From JBILXY01 sp044378055 (lineage in GTDB: Bacteria > Patescibacteriota > JACMRA01): 64,000 nt of DNA. This document shows positions 8,476 to 17,070 of this stretch, piece after piece. A program made the position numbers and the translations under genes. The first letter of the stretch is position 1, and the number at the start of each line of letters is the position of its first letter. The notes below the pieces were generated by a model. The model was not told the DNA's origin and did not search any database. It was given only the letters and a program-made list of their open reading frames with translations. The stretch spans positions 1 through 64,000 of the forward strand of contig JBILXY010000001.1 of NCBI GenBank assembly GCA_044378055.1, given 5' to 3'.

Positions 8476-9183
8476 ATGAAGTTTAAATCAACTTTTTTAT
8501 TATTTATATTGGCCGTTTCTGTTGTGGTTTGTGGCAAATCAATATCACTCAACTTTGGCTTATTTAGCCTAGGAAATGTTCAAGTTCAAGCAGCACCTAT
8601 TGCTGAAAGTTTAGGTAAAAACAATATTACAGCAGAAGCAATTCCTGAGCCAGAGCCTGTTCAATTAACTGTGGCAGAAAATTTGTCTGTTAAGCCTCCA
8701 AGTAAACCAATTATTCAAACCTCCAAACTTGAAATTCCAAAAATTGGATTAAATGTAGGGGTTGGTTTTGCCAGTGTCAAAAATTTGCCAGTTCTTGATG
8801 AAAAACTTCTGTATTCCCCATTACTTGAAGATCAGCTTAGCAATGATTTTTGCAGTTTAGGAAAGGCAAGCTATGTTTATGGTCATTCCGAACCTTCTGT
8901 GGCTGGAACCGAGAACTATCCGGCAACTTACATTTTTAGTAAGCTTGATCAGCTAAAGGTTGGAGATAAAATTTCTACCTTCAACGCCCAAGGCGAAAAG
9001 TGTACCTATGCTATAACTGAAATCTTTATAGTTACAACCGATGATAACGATCAGGCAAAAACTGAAGATTATCTTAAACTTTTTTATCCGCCTTTAATTG
9101 AAGAAAAAAGCATTCTTACTTTGCAAACCTGCGTTAAAGGTTCGGCTACCCAAAGATTAATTGTTAGAGGAGTTAGTGTTTAA
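8476..9183 (+). CDS. Sortase-family transpeptidase
   Basis: 235 residues. An N-terminal hydrophobic anchor (3-22) and a proline-rich linker to ~85 precede the sortase barrel. The catalytic triad can be read: His in SYVYGHSEPS, Cys in LTLQTCVKGS and Arg in QRLIVRGVSV near the C-terminus. Sortases cut cell-wall sorting signals and attach proteins to the envelope or polymerise pili. The class is uncertain (E- or D/F-like). No clear LPxTG substrate is encoded in this window. It has its own strong promoter and converges on ychF with a 13-base gap. Confidence 0.85.
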   Translation: MKFKSTFLLFILAVSVVVCGKSISLNFGLFSLGNVQVQAAPIAESLGKNNITAEAIPEPEPVQLTVAENLSVKPPSKPIIQTSKLEIPKIGLNVGVGFASVKNLPVLDEKLLYSPLLEDQLSNDFCSLGKASYVYGHSEPSVAGTENYPATYIFSKLDQLKVGDKISTFNAQGEKCTYAITEIFIVTTDDNDQAKTEDYLKLFYPPLIEEKSILTLQTCVKGSATQRLIVRGVSV

Positions 9184-9196
9184 TACTCGAACAAAC

Positions 9197-10249
9197 TTAC
9201 CCGCCAATCTTAAATTCTACTACATCTCCGTCTTCCATGATGTAGTCTTTGCCAAGGGTTTTGACCATTCCTTTTTCGAAACATTCTTTCCAGCTTCCGG
9301 CCTCAACAAAGTCTGGGTATTTTACAACTTCGGCTTTAATAAACTTTTTTTCAAAATCGGTGTGAATAACCCCGGCACATTGCGGTGCTGTAGAACCTGT
9401 TTTAAAAGTCCAACTTCTTGCTTCCACTTCGCCAACGGTTAAATATGTACTTAAACCAAGTTTAGAATAACAAGCCCTAATTAATTGATCTAGGCCAGTA
9501 TGCTGGCTTAAACCAAGCTCTAATCTATCGCTGGTGCTCATATCTTGCATTCCAGATTCCAACAAAATATCTAAATCGAAATCGCTTTTGTAGGCTTCGT
9601 TTTTACCATCCAAATTAATATTGGCTAATCTTAAAATTGGCTTGTCGGTTACCAGGTTTAAAGACTTTCTGAATTTGGTTAATTCTTCCTCTCCAACTTT
9701 TGGGGTTTCCACAGTACTGGCTAATTTGTTATTTACTAAAGCTGACAAAATTTCTTTGGCTAAACTAAGTTTTTCAGCGCCTAACAATTGATTGGTTTTC
9801 ATGTCTTTTTCCAATCTGTTCATTTGTTTTTCAAGCGAAGCTTGATCGCGTAAAACAAGCTCTAGTAATAAAATTTCTTCGTCATCGGCAGGATTTATTC
9901 TGTTTTCAACATGAACAATGTCGTCGTTTTGGAAAGTTCTAACTACAAGTAAAATTAAATCTGTTTCAGCAATATGGCTTAAAAACTGATTACCAAGACC
10001 AGCCCCCTGACTGGCGTTTTTAACTAAACCTGCAATATCTTTGAATTCAATTAAAGAATAAACTTCCTTCTTGGCGTTAACCAATTTAGATAATTCTAAA
10101 ACCCTGGAATCAGGAACTTCAACCACCCCAGTGTTAGGTTCAATAGTGCAGAATGGATAGTTTTCAGCTGAAACATTGCGTTTAGTTAAAAGATTGAATA
10201 GGGTGGATTTTCCTGCGTTGGGAAGACCAACAAGACCGACGGATAGCAT
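9197..10249 (-). CDS. ychF: Redox-regulated ATPase/GTPase YchF
   Basis: 350 residues, near the usual ~363. G1 loop GLPNAGKSTLFN, the Obg/YchF strand NYPFCTIEPNTGVVEVPD, G3 DIAGLVKNASQGAGLGNQFL, and a C-terminal TGS domain with VGEVEARSWT, APQCAGVIHTDFEKKFIKAEVV and the terminal EDGDVVEFKIGG. YchF binds ribosomes and prefers ATP in characterised members. Second gene after an unknown 147-residue protein, one base apart. Confidence 0.95.
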   Translation of the reverse strand: MLSVGLVGLPNAGKSTLFNLLTKRNVSAENYPFCTIEPNTGVVEVPDSRVLELSKLVNAKKEVYSLIEFKDIAGLVKNASQGAGLGNQFLSHIAETDLILLVVRTFQNDDIVHVENRINPADDEEILLLELVLRDQASLEKQMNRLEKDMKTNQLLGAEKLSLAKEILSALVNNKLASTVETPKVGEEELTKFRKSLNLVTDKPILRLANINLDGKNEAYKSDFDLDILLESGMQDMSTSDRLELGLSQHTGLDQLIRACYSKLGLSTYLTVGEVEARSWTFKTGSTAPQCAGVIHTDFEKKFIKAEVVKYPDFVEAGSWKECFEKGMVKTLGKDYIMEDGDVVEFKIGG

Positions 10250-10250
10250 A

Positions 10251-10694
10251 TTATTTTAATTTAATTTCGAACAAATCTAGCAACAAGTTAGCTAAGGCAG
10301 TTTGGGCTAGAGCGTATATTTTAGGTGATTGAACTGAACTGTTTAAAACTAAATCGAAGTGTTTGAAAAAACTGTTAATGCTTTTATCTAAATCGGCTAA
10401 ATCAGTTTTTAAGGTTTTTTGGGATACTCGGTTAAAATCGTCCCAATTGGTTTCACGCAGGAATAAAATTAAATTTAGAAAATTTTCCATGCTTATTTCC
10501 CCAAGACTGCCTAAGGCTAAGTTTATACCATCCAAACCAGCATCCTCCATTTTGGAAGCCAAACTAAGGCAAAGTCCAAAAAAATCTTCAGGGCTATTTA
10601 TTGTTTCAGGCCAACTATTTAATTGTTCGTTAAAATTGCGGGTGTTTTTTAGAGAAACAAGATGAATGTTATTATCAAATTCAGTATTAGACAT
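10251..10694 (-). CDS. Hypothetical protein upstream of ychF
   Basis: 147 residues, not recognised. All-helical in appearance (FFGLCLSLASKMEDAGLDGINLALGSLGEISMENFLNLILFL is visible as amphipathic stretches), with no signal or membrane segment. It is co-transcribed with ychF (one-base gap) from a good promoter at 10721-10749. Confidence 0.6.
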   Translation of the reverse strand: MSNTEFDNNIHLVSLKNTRNFNEQLNSWPETINSPEDFFGLCLSLASKMEDAGLDGINLALGSLGEISMENFLNLILFLRETNWDDFNRVSQKTLKTDLADLDKSINSFFKHFDLVLNSSVQSPKIYALAQTALANLLLDLFEIKLK

Positions 10695-10720
10695 TGGAAA
10701 TTTTGTTTGATTTTAGTTTA

Positions 10721-10749
10721 ATAATTTAGTTTAGTTAAAGTAATGTCAA
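10721..10749 (-). promoter_or_regulatory. Promoter of the orf147-ychF operon
   Basis: On the minus strand TTGACA (10749-10744), 17-base spacer, AATTAT (10726-10721). An eight-base A/T run lies directly upstream of the -35, like an UP element. The expected transcript starts about 20 bases before the ATG. Confidence 0.65.
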
Positions 10750-10780
10750 CCAAAAAAAATGTAAATCTATTAGATTTATT

Positions 10781-10806
10781 CAAATAAACAACCCCCAAAT
10801 GGGGGC
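10781..10806 (-). terminator. Terminator of hsp20
   Basis: Read on the minus strand: GCCCCC, ATTT loop, GGGGG, then TTGTTTATTTG. It starts eight bases beyond the hsp20 stop codon. Confidence 0.7.
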
Positions 10807-10813
10807 TATCTTG

Positions 10814-11227
10814 CTAATCATGCTTTTCTATTTGTATTACTTTAGGGGCAGACTCTGGAATTTTGTTAATAGTTATATACAGCATACCTTTTTTAGAAGA
10901 CGCTTTTATTGAAGATTGATCAATATCTTTAGGCAAAGAGACACTTCTAGAAAAACTATAGTATGAATACTCTTCCCTTAGAACTTCTTCATCTTTGTCT
11001 TGTTTATTGTCTTGATGTTCATAGCTTATGTTAAGAATATTTTCTCTTAATTCAACTTTTACTTTGTCTGAATCTATACCTGGAATAGCCGCAGAGACTT
11101 TGTAATGATCTTTAAATTCAGAAACATTTAGGGCAGGGTTTAAACTAGATTTAGTAATTCCACGAACACTAAGTGGGCGGAAACTGTCATCTAAAAGTTG
11201 GTCCATTAAAGTTATTATATTAGACAT
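10814..11227 (-). CDS. hsp20: Small heat-shock protein, Hsp20/alpha-crystallin
   Basis: 137 residues with a short N-terminal arm (MSNIITLMDQLLDDSFRPL) and an alpha-crystallin domain (about 35-130): AAIPGIDSDKVKVELRENIL, the strand YSFSRSVSLPKDID, the SSKKGMLYITINK end and a terminal IPESAPKVIQIE that includes the IxI-type assembly motif (VIQI). An ATP-independent holdase for unfolded proteins. Single gene with terminator. The 208 bases upstream are very AT-rich with TTGACA at 11335-11330 on the minus strand, so the leader may be long (~80 bases). No CIRCE element was seen. Confidence 0.93.
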   Translation of the reverse strand: MSNIITLMDQLLDDSFRPLSVRGITKSSLNPALNVSEFKDHYKVSAAIPGIDSDKVKVELRENILNISYEHQDNKQDKDEEVLREEYSYYSFSRSVSLPKDIDQSSIKASSKKGMLYITINKIPESAPKVIQIEKHD

Positions 11228-11435
11228 AAATATATAATTTTTTACTTAAAAGTTAATAATCAAAGCCAATTTTTATTCTTAAAAGATAAAATGCTCTGAT
11301 AAAAAATATTTTTATAACTTTTTTTATTTTGTCAACCTCTACCTATGGTTGCTAATAATAAAGATTAGTTCATTATTTTTTAACAAAGCAAAAGGCCATA
11401 GATTGAGGAATTTTTGTGTCTAAAACTATAACAAT

Positions 11436-12578
11436 TTACCCCAACTTTATTTTTTCTTTCAATACCTTGGCGGCCATAGTGTATCCGCCTCCTGAACCAT
11501 CAATAAAATGTACTTCGCTGTTTCCTTCGGCGTAAACTAAACAGGTCATGGTGGCTTTTTCTGAAACATGTAGGCCGTACCAAATTAATTTTTTTTGCTC
11601 TAATTCGTCTAAAAGTTCTGCCAACATCATTCTTTGGTTGTGGTTGCCTGCAATAACCATTTTTATAGCATTTTCAAACTTTTTAAAATCTGAAGCAATT
11701 AAAAGATTATTAACTTTTCCAATTACCATAGTATTGTAACCTGAAGTTACATATCCGTATAAATTTACGATCCAAGTTCTTATCCAGTTTGCCAATCTAA
11801 AAATCCACCATTTTTTAGAATTAAAAAGTTTGGCTTCTCGGCCTAATTCGTTAAAATTAATATTTAACTTAACATCTTCTTGGCTGATAGGGTTGAAATC
11901 TTCAGAACTGCCATATACTTTAGCAATGCAATTCAAAACTTCTTGATATATTTGTGTAGTTTTACCCTCCGCCCTGGCTTTAACAATAAGTGTCACAATT
12001 TCTCCATGCCTACTTGGAATATCTTGCCACCTACAAGTTAAACCTGTGAAATCTGGCATAATACCTTCCTTTGGTTTTATATGAAATTCTGAATCTGGTC
12101 CTTTCAAAATATTTTCAACATAATCAACCCCGTTACCAGTTACCATAGCCTGGGTGTATAAATTAGATAATTTTAATTTGGCAATTTTAATTTCAAGTCC
12201 TAATTCGGATAACTTTGAAATTGGATAAATCATGCATCTAAGTTCTAGTCCGAAAGTTTCTTTGGCTATAGATTGTGTATTGGAAAGAGTTGTTCTAACA
12301 CTGCCCTCCAAATGAATTGGAATATACAAAGTTGCTCCATCTCCGCCAAAAATATAGGGTAGGTTATGATCTACGGCTAAATTTTGCAAGGCAATTATAA
12401 CGGCAGCACCCACAAAATTTACATCTTTATATCTACCTTCATTTACTGCCTTGGTTGAACCTTTTACATCGGTTATAACAGCTAACCAGTCATTAGGAAT
12501 TTTAGTATAACTATCAAAATCTGCAATATTTTTAAAATTAGTTAGATACTTTAAACTAGAATAAAAATTAGAGGACAT
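11436..12578 (-). CDS. DUF3095 family protein (nucleotide-cyclase-like fold)
   Basis: 380 residues matching the DUF3095 family: AVITDVKGSTKAVNEGRYKDVN (an FSDIxGST-like segment), the IFGGDGATLYIP strand, and the C-terminal FIDGSGGGYTMAAKVLKEK. The N-terminal region resembles the catalytic core of class III cyclases, with Asp in VITDVKG and in GGDGA, but no activity is established for the family. The C-terminal half is family specific. It overlaps the upstream rhomboid gene by 11 bases, so the two are translationally coupled. Confidence 0.8.
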   Translation of the reverse strand: MSSNFYSSLKYLTNFKNIADFDSYTKIPNDWLAVITDVKGSTKAVNEGRYKDVNFVGAAVIIALQNLAVDHNLPYIFGGDGATLYIPIHLEGSVRTTLSNTQSIAKETFGLELRCMIYPISKLSELGLEIKIAKLKLSNLYTQAMVTGNGVDYVENILKGPDSEFHIKPKEGIMPDFTGLTCRWQDIPSRHGEIVTLIVKARAEGKTTQIYQEVLNCIAKVYGSSEDFNPISQEDVKLNINFNELGREAKLFNSKKWWIFRLANWIRTWIVNLYGYVTSGYNTMVIGKVNNLLIASDFKKFENAIKMVIAGNHNQRMMLAELLDELEQKKLIWYGLHVSEKATMTCLVYAEGNSEVHFIDGSGGGYTMAAKVLKEKIKLG

Positions 12579-13119
12579 AGGTTAGTAACCCAAAAGCTAT
12601 ACCAAAACCTGCTACAAATCCGCCTAAGTGACCAAAGTTATCAATTTGGGTATTTAAGAATCCGTAACCAACATTGATCACCACGATTAAAACTAATTGG
12701 GAAAGTAAGCTAAAATCTTGGCTAAGAATTGCATAGGCTACCAAGGCACCAACTAAGCCAAATATGGCACCGCTGGCCCCAATGCTTGGGTTTGAATTAA
12801 ACCAAAATGAAAACAAAGAGCCTGAAATTCCGCTTAATAAATAGATTAGTAAAAATCCCCAAGGCCTGAATATTGAACTTACAATCGGTGAAAGATTGAA
12901 TAGGGCATACATGTTAAACAGTAAATGCCAGAAATCGGCGTGAAGAAAGTTTGAACTTAGCAGCCTGTACCATTCGCCATCTTTAATCGCAGAATTATCT
13001 TTCCAACCAAGTTGTAGGAAGCTATCATGGCTGGTGTAGGGGAATTTACTAAAATCAAAAATGTAGGGTAAAACGAATGCTAAAACATTCATGCTAATTA
13101 AAATTAAAGCTATATCCAT
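12568..13119 (-). CDS. Rhomboid-family intramembrane serine protease
   Basis: 183 residues, six predicted spans. The loop HADFWHLLFNMYALF carries the conserved HxxxN region, the catalytic serine is in GASGAIFGLVGA, and the catalytic histidine in NFGHLGGFVAGFGIA. Rhomboids cut single-span membrane proteins inside the bilayer. It lies six bases after a Wzz-like gene and overlaps the DUF3095 gene, in a probable mraY-wzz-rhomboid-DUF3095 operon. Confidence 0.88.
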   Translation of the reverse strand: MDIALILISMNVLAFVLPYIFDFSKFPYTSHDSFLQLGWKDNSAIKDGEWYRLLSSNFLHADFWHLLFNMYALFNLSPIVSSIFRPWGFLLIYLLSGISGSLFSFWFNSNPSIGASGAIFGLVGALVAYAILSQDFSLLSQLVLIVVINVGYGFLNTQIDNFGHLGGFVAGFGIAFGLLTYVL

Positions 13120-13125
13120 AAGAAA

Positions 13126-13743
13126 TTATTTTTTATTATTTTTTGGTTCAGGCCAAGTTATTGTTAAAAGAACTGAAAGAATAAACACCGAAATTGGGGC
13201 TATAAGTTTTTCCTGCAAAGTTACAGTTTTAACTTGCACACTTTGCACAGGGTTTTGAATTCCAGTAATTTGAAAATTTTCTATTTTAGAATCGTTCCAT
13301 TGATTAATTATCGATTTATAAACCTGTTCAAACATGACTTTGTTGAATCTTTCGGCTTCTGGTTGGTAATCCGTGGTGTAAGTTATTGAAATAAAACCCA
13401 TCTCCTGATCTCTTAATTTGTAGATTGGTTTATCTGCACTTAAATTGATTTGTTCAAGTTGCAGCTCGTTTACAATTATTTGCTGGCTTTCAACAGAGGC
13501 TAATCTGTTTTCCAAAAATCTGGATAATTTTCCTTGTTTTTCAATAAAATTTGGGGTTTCCACATTAACCGGATCGATACCAGTTTCCATCAATTTGGGG
13601 TTATTAAAACTTAAACCAAGGGTAATGTTAGCTTCGTATTTTTTTCCACTCAATAAAGAGGTAGAGGCAATTGAAATAATTATTGTAACTGAAATTATTA
13701 TCCAACTAAATTTTACTAATCTTTTTAAAACGAGACTGTTCAT
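13126..13743 (-). CDS. Wzz/chain-length-determinant-like membrane protein
   Basis: 205 residues. One span near the N-terminus (FSWIIISVTIIISIASTSLL) and one near the C-terminus (APISVFILSVLLTITWPEP) flank an extracytoplasmic domain, the two-span layout of polysaccharide co-polymerases. The proline-rich C-terminal span (TWPEP) fits this. The sequence match is weak, so the call rests mostly on topology and on the neighbouring mraY. Confidence 0.5.
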   Translation of the reverse strand: MNSLVLKRLVKFSWIIISVTIIISIASTSLLSGKKYEANITLGLSFNNPKLMETGIDPVNVETPNFIEKQGKLSRFLENRLASVESQQIIVNELQLEQINLSADKPIYKLRDQEMGFISITYTTDYQPEAERFNKVMFEQVYKSIINQWNDSKIENFQITGIQNPVQSVQVKTVTLQEKLIAPISVFILSVLLTITWPEPKNNKK

Positions 13744-13755
13744 AAGATAAGAAGT

Positions 13756-14901
13756 TTATTTATACAACAAAGCAACTGCCAAAGCAAGCACTGAAGACAT
13801 TATTGAAATTAACCAATATCTCATTGTAATTTGGCCTTTGGTCCATCCAATGGCTTCTAAATGATGATGAAGAGGGGCGGCTAAAAATACTTTTTTCTTA
13901 AACAATTTTTTGGAAATAGTTTGAATAATAACCGATAATTCAGTAATAAGTAAAATAGAACCAGCAATTGGTAGAATGTAAATTGTGTCTGTCATTATGG
14001 CCACAACACCCAGAGTAGCCAAAATACCCATGGTTCCAGTGTCTCCCATATAGAATTTGGCTGGTGGAATATTGTACCATAAATAAGCTGCCATAGATCC
14101 TACCATTACCATTAAGAATGTGGAAATATCATAAAAACCCTTAGAGAAAGATATTGCTGCAAAACAAAGGTAGATTGGTATAAAAACTCCAGCGCTCATG
14201 CCATCAAAGCCATCAATCATTGAACTTCCCCACAATCCCATCAATACTCCAATAGAAACCAAAACCATCAACCATCCTCCGTTTATTCCAAAAGGAAGAG
14301 TCAATTCGCTTAAGTTTAAATGATAACCAAAAACACTGATTTGGTTTAAATTAAGTCTTAGATGAAACCATAAACCAACTCCAATACTTAGTCCAAGCAT
14401 TCCAAAAATTCTGTAGTTAAGTTTTAATCCTCCAGCAAAGTAGTTACCACCATTCTGCATAACAGCCAAGGCGTCATCAATAAAACCAAGCACTGAAGCA
14501 AAGAAAAGGGTAGCAATAGGAATAAAGGTTTGCCTTCTGGAAATGAAATTAAGAAACTCAAAAGTTTTGTTATCTTTCTCTATACCTAACAATACAGTAG
14601 GTTCAATTTTTAAAAGTAACCATAATAATATGGCAAATGAAATAGCTGTAATCCAAATTAAAAGCCCTCCGGCTCTTGGAACTTGCATTTTAGATTCGTC
14701 TTTTGAATAAAATTCTTTGGTGACTGTTAAAGCTTCACCAGTCATGGTGGCGGTTCTGCTTTTTTTCTTCCAAAATTTTAGGAAAACCAATAAGTCTATT
14801 AGCGCTGGAGCCCACCAAATTGCCAAAAGGTAAGACACTGCAGTGAAAGTAAATATTTTAGCGGCTTCAATTAATACTTGATCTAATAATAATTCATTCA
14901 T
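13756..14901 (-). CDS. mraY: Phospho-N-acetylmuramoyl-pentapeptide-transferase
   Basis: 381 residues from the ATG at 14901. MraY makes lipid I from UDP-MurNAc-pentapeptide and undecaprenyl phosphate. About ten spans are visible. Key motifs: IDDALAV (catalytic Asp pair), SMIDGFDGMSAG, PPAKFYMGDTGTMG and APLHHHLEAIGW (the HHH loop). An upstream in-frame start would add 32 residues, but that stretch is occupied in another frame by a 41-residue membrane peptide that ends two bases before this ATG, so the shorter start is preferred. The central 'Q..GGNYFAGGLKLNYRIFG' loop is longer than usual. Confidence 0.93.
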   Translation of the reverse strand: MNELLLDQVLIEAAKIFTFTAVSYLLAIWWAPALIDLLVFLKFWKKKSRTATMTGEALTVTKEFYSKDESKMQVPRAGGLLIWITAISFAILLWLLLKIEPTVLLGIEKDNKTFEFLNFISRRQTFIPIATLFFASVLGFIDDALAVMQNGGNYFAGGLKLNYRIFGMLGLSIGVGLWFHLRLNLNQISVFGYHLNLSELTLPFGINGGWLMVLVSIGVLMGLWGSSMIDGFDGMSAGVFIPIYLCFAAISFSKGFYDISTFLMVMVGSMAAYLWYNIPPAKFYMGDTGTMGILATLGVVAIMTDTIYILPIAGSILLITELSVIIQTISKKLFKKKVFLAAPLHHHLEAIGWTKGQITMRYWLISIMSSVLALAVALLYK

Positions 14902-14903
14902 AT

Positions 14904-15029
14904 TTATATGCTCTTGGCGAATAACAAAATCCAATTTATTCCTATGAACATTATTCCTACTGAAATAAAAAATAATAGACCTAACAAGGTTAGCCAAAGA
15001 TATTTATATTTAACAATAATTTGTGTCAT
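14904..15029 (-). CDS. 41-residue single-span membrane peptide upstream of mraY
   Basis: ATG at 15029, stop two bases before the mraY ATG. The peptide has a short polar start (MTQIIVKYKY) and one long hydrophobic stretch (LWLTLLGLLFFISVGIMFIG), then WILLFAKSI. Its tight spacing to mraY and a TTGACA 40 bases upstream suggest a real leader cistron. It could assist MraY or the divisome; no family is recognised. It was deduced by translating the gap. Confidence 0.6.
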   Translation of the reverse strand: MTQIIVKYKYLWLTLLGLLFFISVGIMFIGINWILLFAKSI

Positions 15030-15129
15030 CGGATAATATACAACTATTTTCAAGCTAGGCTTTTGTCAATAAAGACTACAGTTTGATTTGTTGACAATTT
15101 CTGTATCTAAAGGAATAAGTGTAAGCAAT

Positions 15130-16509
15130 ATGCCAAGTTACAGGCAAAACATTTTTCGCATTTTCGCTATATTCTTCTTTATTGCAGTGCCTTTTGTAGT
15201 GGTATATTCTTTAGGCTTCGATTTAAACCTAGCTGATCGTCAATTAAGTAACACAATTTCTATCAACATTGAAACTTTACCCAGAGGCGCAGATATTTCT
15301 AATTCAGGAAAAAAAATATTGGAAACCCCTAGGGAATTAAGGGCAAAAGACAATCAGCTGATCCCTTTGGATATCTCACTACCAGGCTTTAAAACTGAAA
15401 AATTCATAATTTGGGCACCACCTAAGGAAAATACTTCAGCTAGAATTACCAGACTTGCTTTGCTTCCAGAAAAACAGGATGAAATTAAAAGTTTTGATGA
15501 AAATTTGAAAGTTGTATTTTTATCTGACTTTCAGCTACTTTTAAAAGATAAAGATAATTTTTTTATTCAACAATATACCTTCACAGGTTTACAAGGTTCG
15601 GCTCAGCAGCTTGATGTTTTTGGAAAAATTGATGAAATTCCAAGTAAAAATTGGGTAAAGTTATCTGAAAATTCGTTTTGGAACCCTGACAAGAATTTTC
15701 TGGTGGCGAAAAATAATAATTGGAGTATTTATAATTTAAATATTTTTACAGTAAAATTTAACTCTGTAGTTAGTATAGATAACAATTACTTTTTAGGGTT
15801 GGACGACCAAGGAGCATTGTGGCAAATTGATATAAACAACCAGACTTACACTTTCTTGGATTCAAATATTCAAAATTTAAGTTTTACCCAAACCCCAGAT
15901 AATATTTGGATAAGAAAAAATAAAAAATTACACAGGCTGAATAGAACTTTACAAGAATCAAACAATTTCAATTTGTCTGATAAAGTTTATACCGAATTTC
16001 CAGATAATACAACATTTTTAAGTTCAGATTTACCAGCCTGGAAAACCATGAATATTGGCAGCTTGTATCAAGGTTTATTAATTCAACTATATAATGAACT
16101 ATACTATATTCCAGATAATAAGCCAAATGAATGGGAAAAGATAGCTACAAATGTTAATAATTTTACCACAGCTGGAAATAGTGTTTTCTGGATTGATAGT
16201 TCAAATACACTTTTTAGCTATAATTTGTTCTTGAAACAATGGGAAACTATTTCTGTTCTAGATATAAATGATAAGCCAGAGGATTTAAGTATATTGTATT
16301 ATGCTCCTTGGAATAGAGTGTTGATATATACTCCAAACAAGGTTTATTCAGTTTGGTTTGATAAAGAAATTTTCAATAAAAATATTACTAAATATTTTCC
16401 AGTAACCTGGATTTCAGATGCATCTTGTTTTACCAATGTCCTTGATAAATATCAATTTTGTTTAAAAGACAATAAATTAGTGAATTACAAGAATTTAAGT
16501 TTGTGGTAA
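15130..16509 (+). CDS. PEGA-domain membrane-anchored protein
   Basis: 459 residues from the ATG at 15130 (an in-frame TTG 42 bases upstream overlaps a TTGACA box, so it is unlikely). The first 35 residues include one span (IFAIFFFIAVPFVVVYSLGF). Residues ~40-100 are a PEGA domain (INIETLPRGADISNSGK, PLDISLPGFKTEKFI), found in surface proteins. The remainder is a run of short strands with repeated W/Y-rich turns, possibly a propeller. Function unknown. Divergent from the mraY cluster. Confidence 0.7.
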   Translation: MPSYRQNIFRIFAIFFFIAVPFVVVYSLGFDLNLADRQLSNTISINIETLPRGADISNSGKKILETPRELRAKDNQLIPLDISLPGFKTEKFIIWAPPKENTSARITRLALLPEKQDEIKSFDENLKVVFLSDFQLLLKDKDNFFIQQYTFTGLQGSAQQLDVFGKIDEIPSKNWVKLSENSFWNPDKNFLVAKNNNWSIYNLNIFTVKFNSVVSIDNNYFLGLDDQGALWQIDINNQTYTFLDSNIQNLSFTQTPDNIWIRKNKKLHRLNRTLQESNNFNLSDKVYTEFPDNTTFLSSDLPAWKTMNIGSLYQGLLIQLYNELYYIPDNKPNEWEKIATNVNNFTTAGNSVFWIDSSNTLFSYNLFLKQWETISVLDINDKPEDLSILYYAPWNRVLIYTPNKVYSVWFDKEIFNKNITKYFPVTWISDASCFTNVLDKYQFCLKDNKLVNYKNLSLW

Positions 16510-16560
16510 TTTGTGGCTTTTCCTTGACAAATTGCATTGTAAAAGTTGCTATAGTGCAGT

Positions 16561-17070
16561 ATGAATCAAGACTACCAAAATTTTTTATTGGAAGTTATTG
16601 GCAATTTAATTAAGCCGATGGGTATAGACCCTGAATTTGTTATTGAAAAAGAAAGCGACCAATATAGAGTGACCATTAACTCTAAAACTGGGCCAATACC
16701 AACCGAACCAAATTTTATTTTTAGTCTTCAACATTTAGTAAGAGTTCTGGCTCACCACACTTTTCCAGAAGAAAAGGCACATTTTCTATTAGATGTAGCT
16801 GGTGCTAAGAAGGGCAGAGAGCAAAAAATAAATGAAAGAATTCCTGTTCTGGCTCAAGATATTGTTTTGAAACAAGGATTAACTGTAATTTTAGTTGGTT
16901 TAAGTGGATACGAAAGAAAATTAGTTCATGGAATTTTAGCAGAAATTAAAGGCTTGGAAACCAGCAGTGTTGGTCCCCAAGATAATCGTAAATTATTAGT
17001 AATGCCGAATTCTCAAATTGGAAATTACGGAATTGAAAATGCCAAAGTTGTTGATTTATTTAGTGCTTAG
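16561..17070 (+). CDS. Jag/KhpB-like RNA-binding protein (KH-II + R3H)
   Basis: 169 residues. The middle region (SLQHLVRVLAHHTFPEEKAHFLLDVAGAKKGRE) corresponds to the second KH-type domain of Jag/KhpB and the C-terminal part (VGLSGYERKLVHGILAEIKG...SSVGPQDNRKLLVMP) to the R3H domain, with the Arg-x3-His pattern in RKLVH. The N-terminal Jag domain is missing, so it is short for the family. KhpB binds RNA with KhpA in cell-size control in other bacteria. TTGACA and TATAGT lie just upstream, the latter only five bases from the ATG, so the mRNA is probably leaderless. The 3' end overlaps the convergent M16 gene by 11 bases. Confidence 0.75.
   Translation: MNQDYQNFLLEVIGNLIKPMGIDPEFVIEKESDQYRVTINSKTGPIPTEPNFIFSLQHLVRVLAHHTFPEEKAHFLLDVAGAKKGREQKINERIPVLAQDIVLKQGLTVILVGLSGYERKLVHGILAEIKGLETSSVGPQDNRKLLVMPNSQIGNYGIENAKVVDLFSA

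Noticed and set aside
10743..10787. 14-codon ORF starting with the shared 18-mer
   Set aside because: Better explained as the -35 region of the opposite-strand ychF operon; no ribosome site.
14902..14997. 32-residue N-terminal extension of MraY
   Set aside because: This stretch encodes a hydrophobic 41-residue peptide in another frame that ends two bases before the MraY ATG, and the extension has no MraY-like features.
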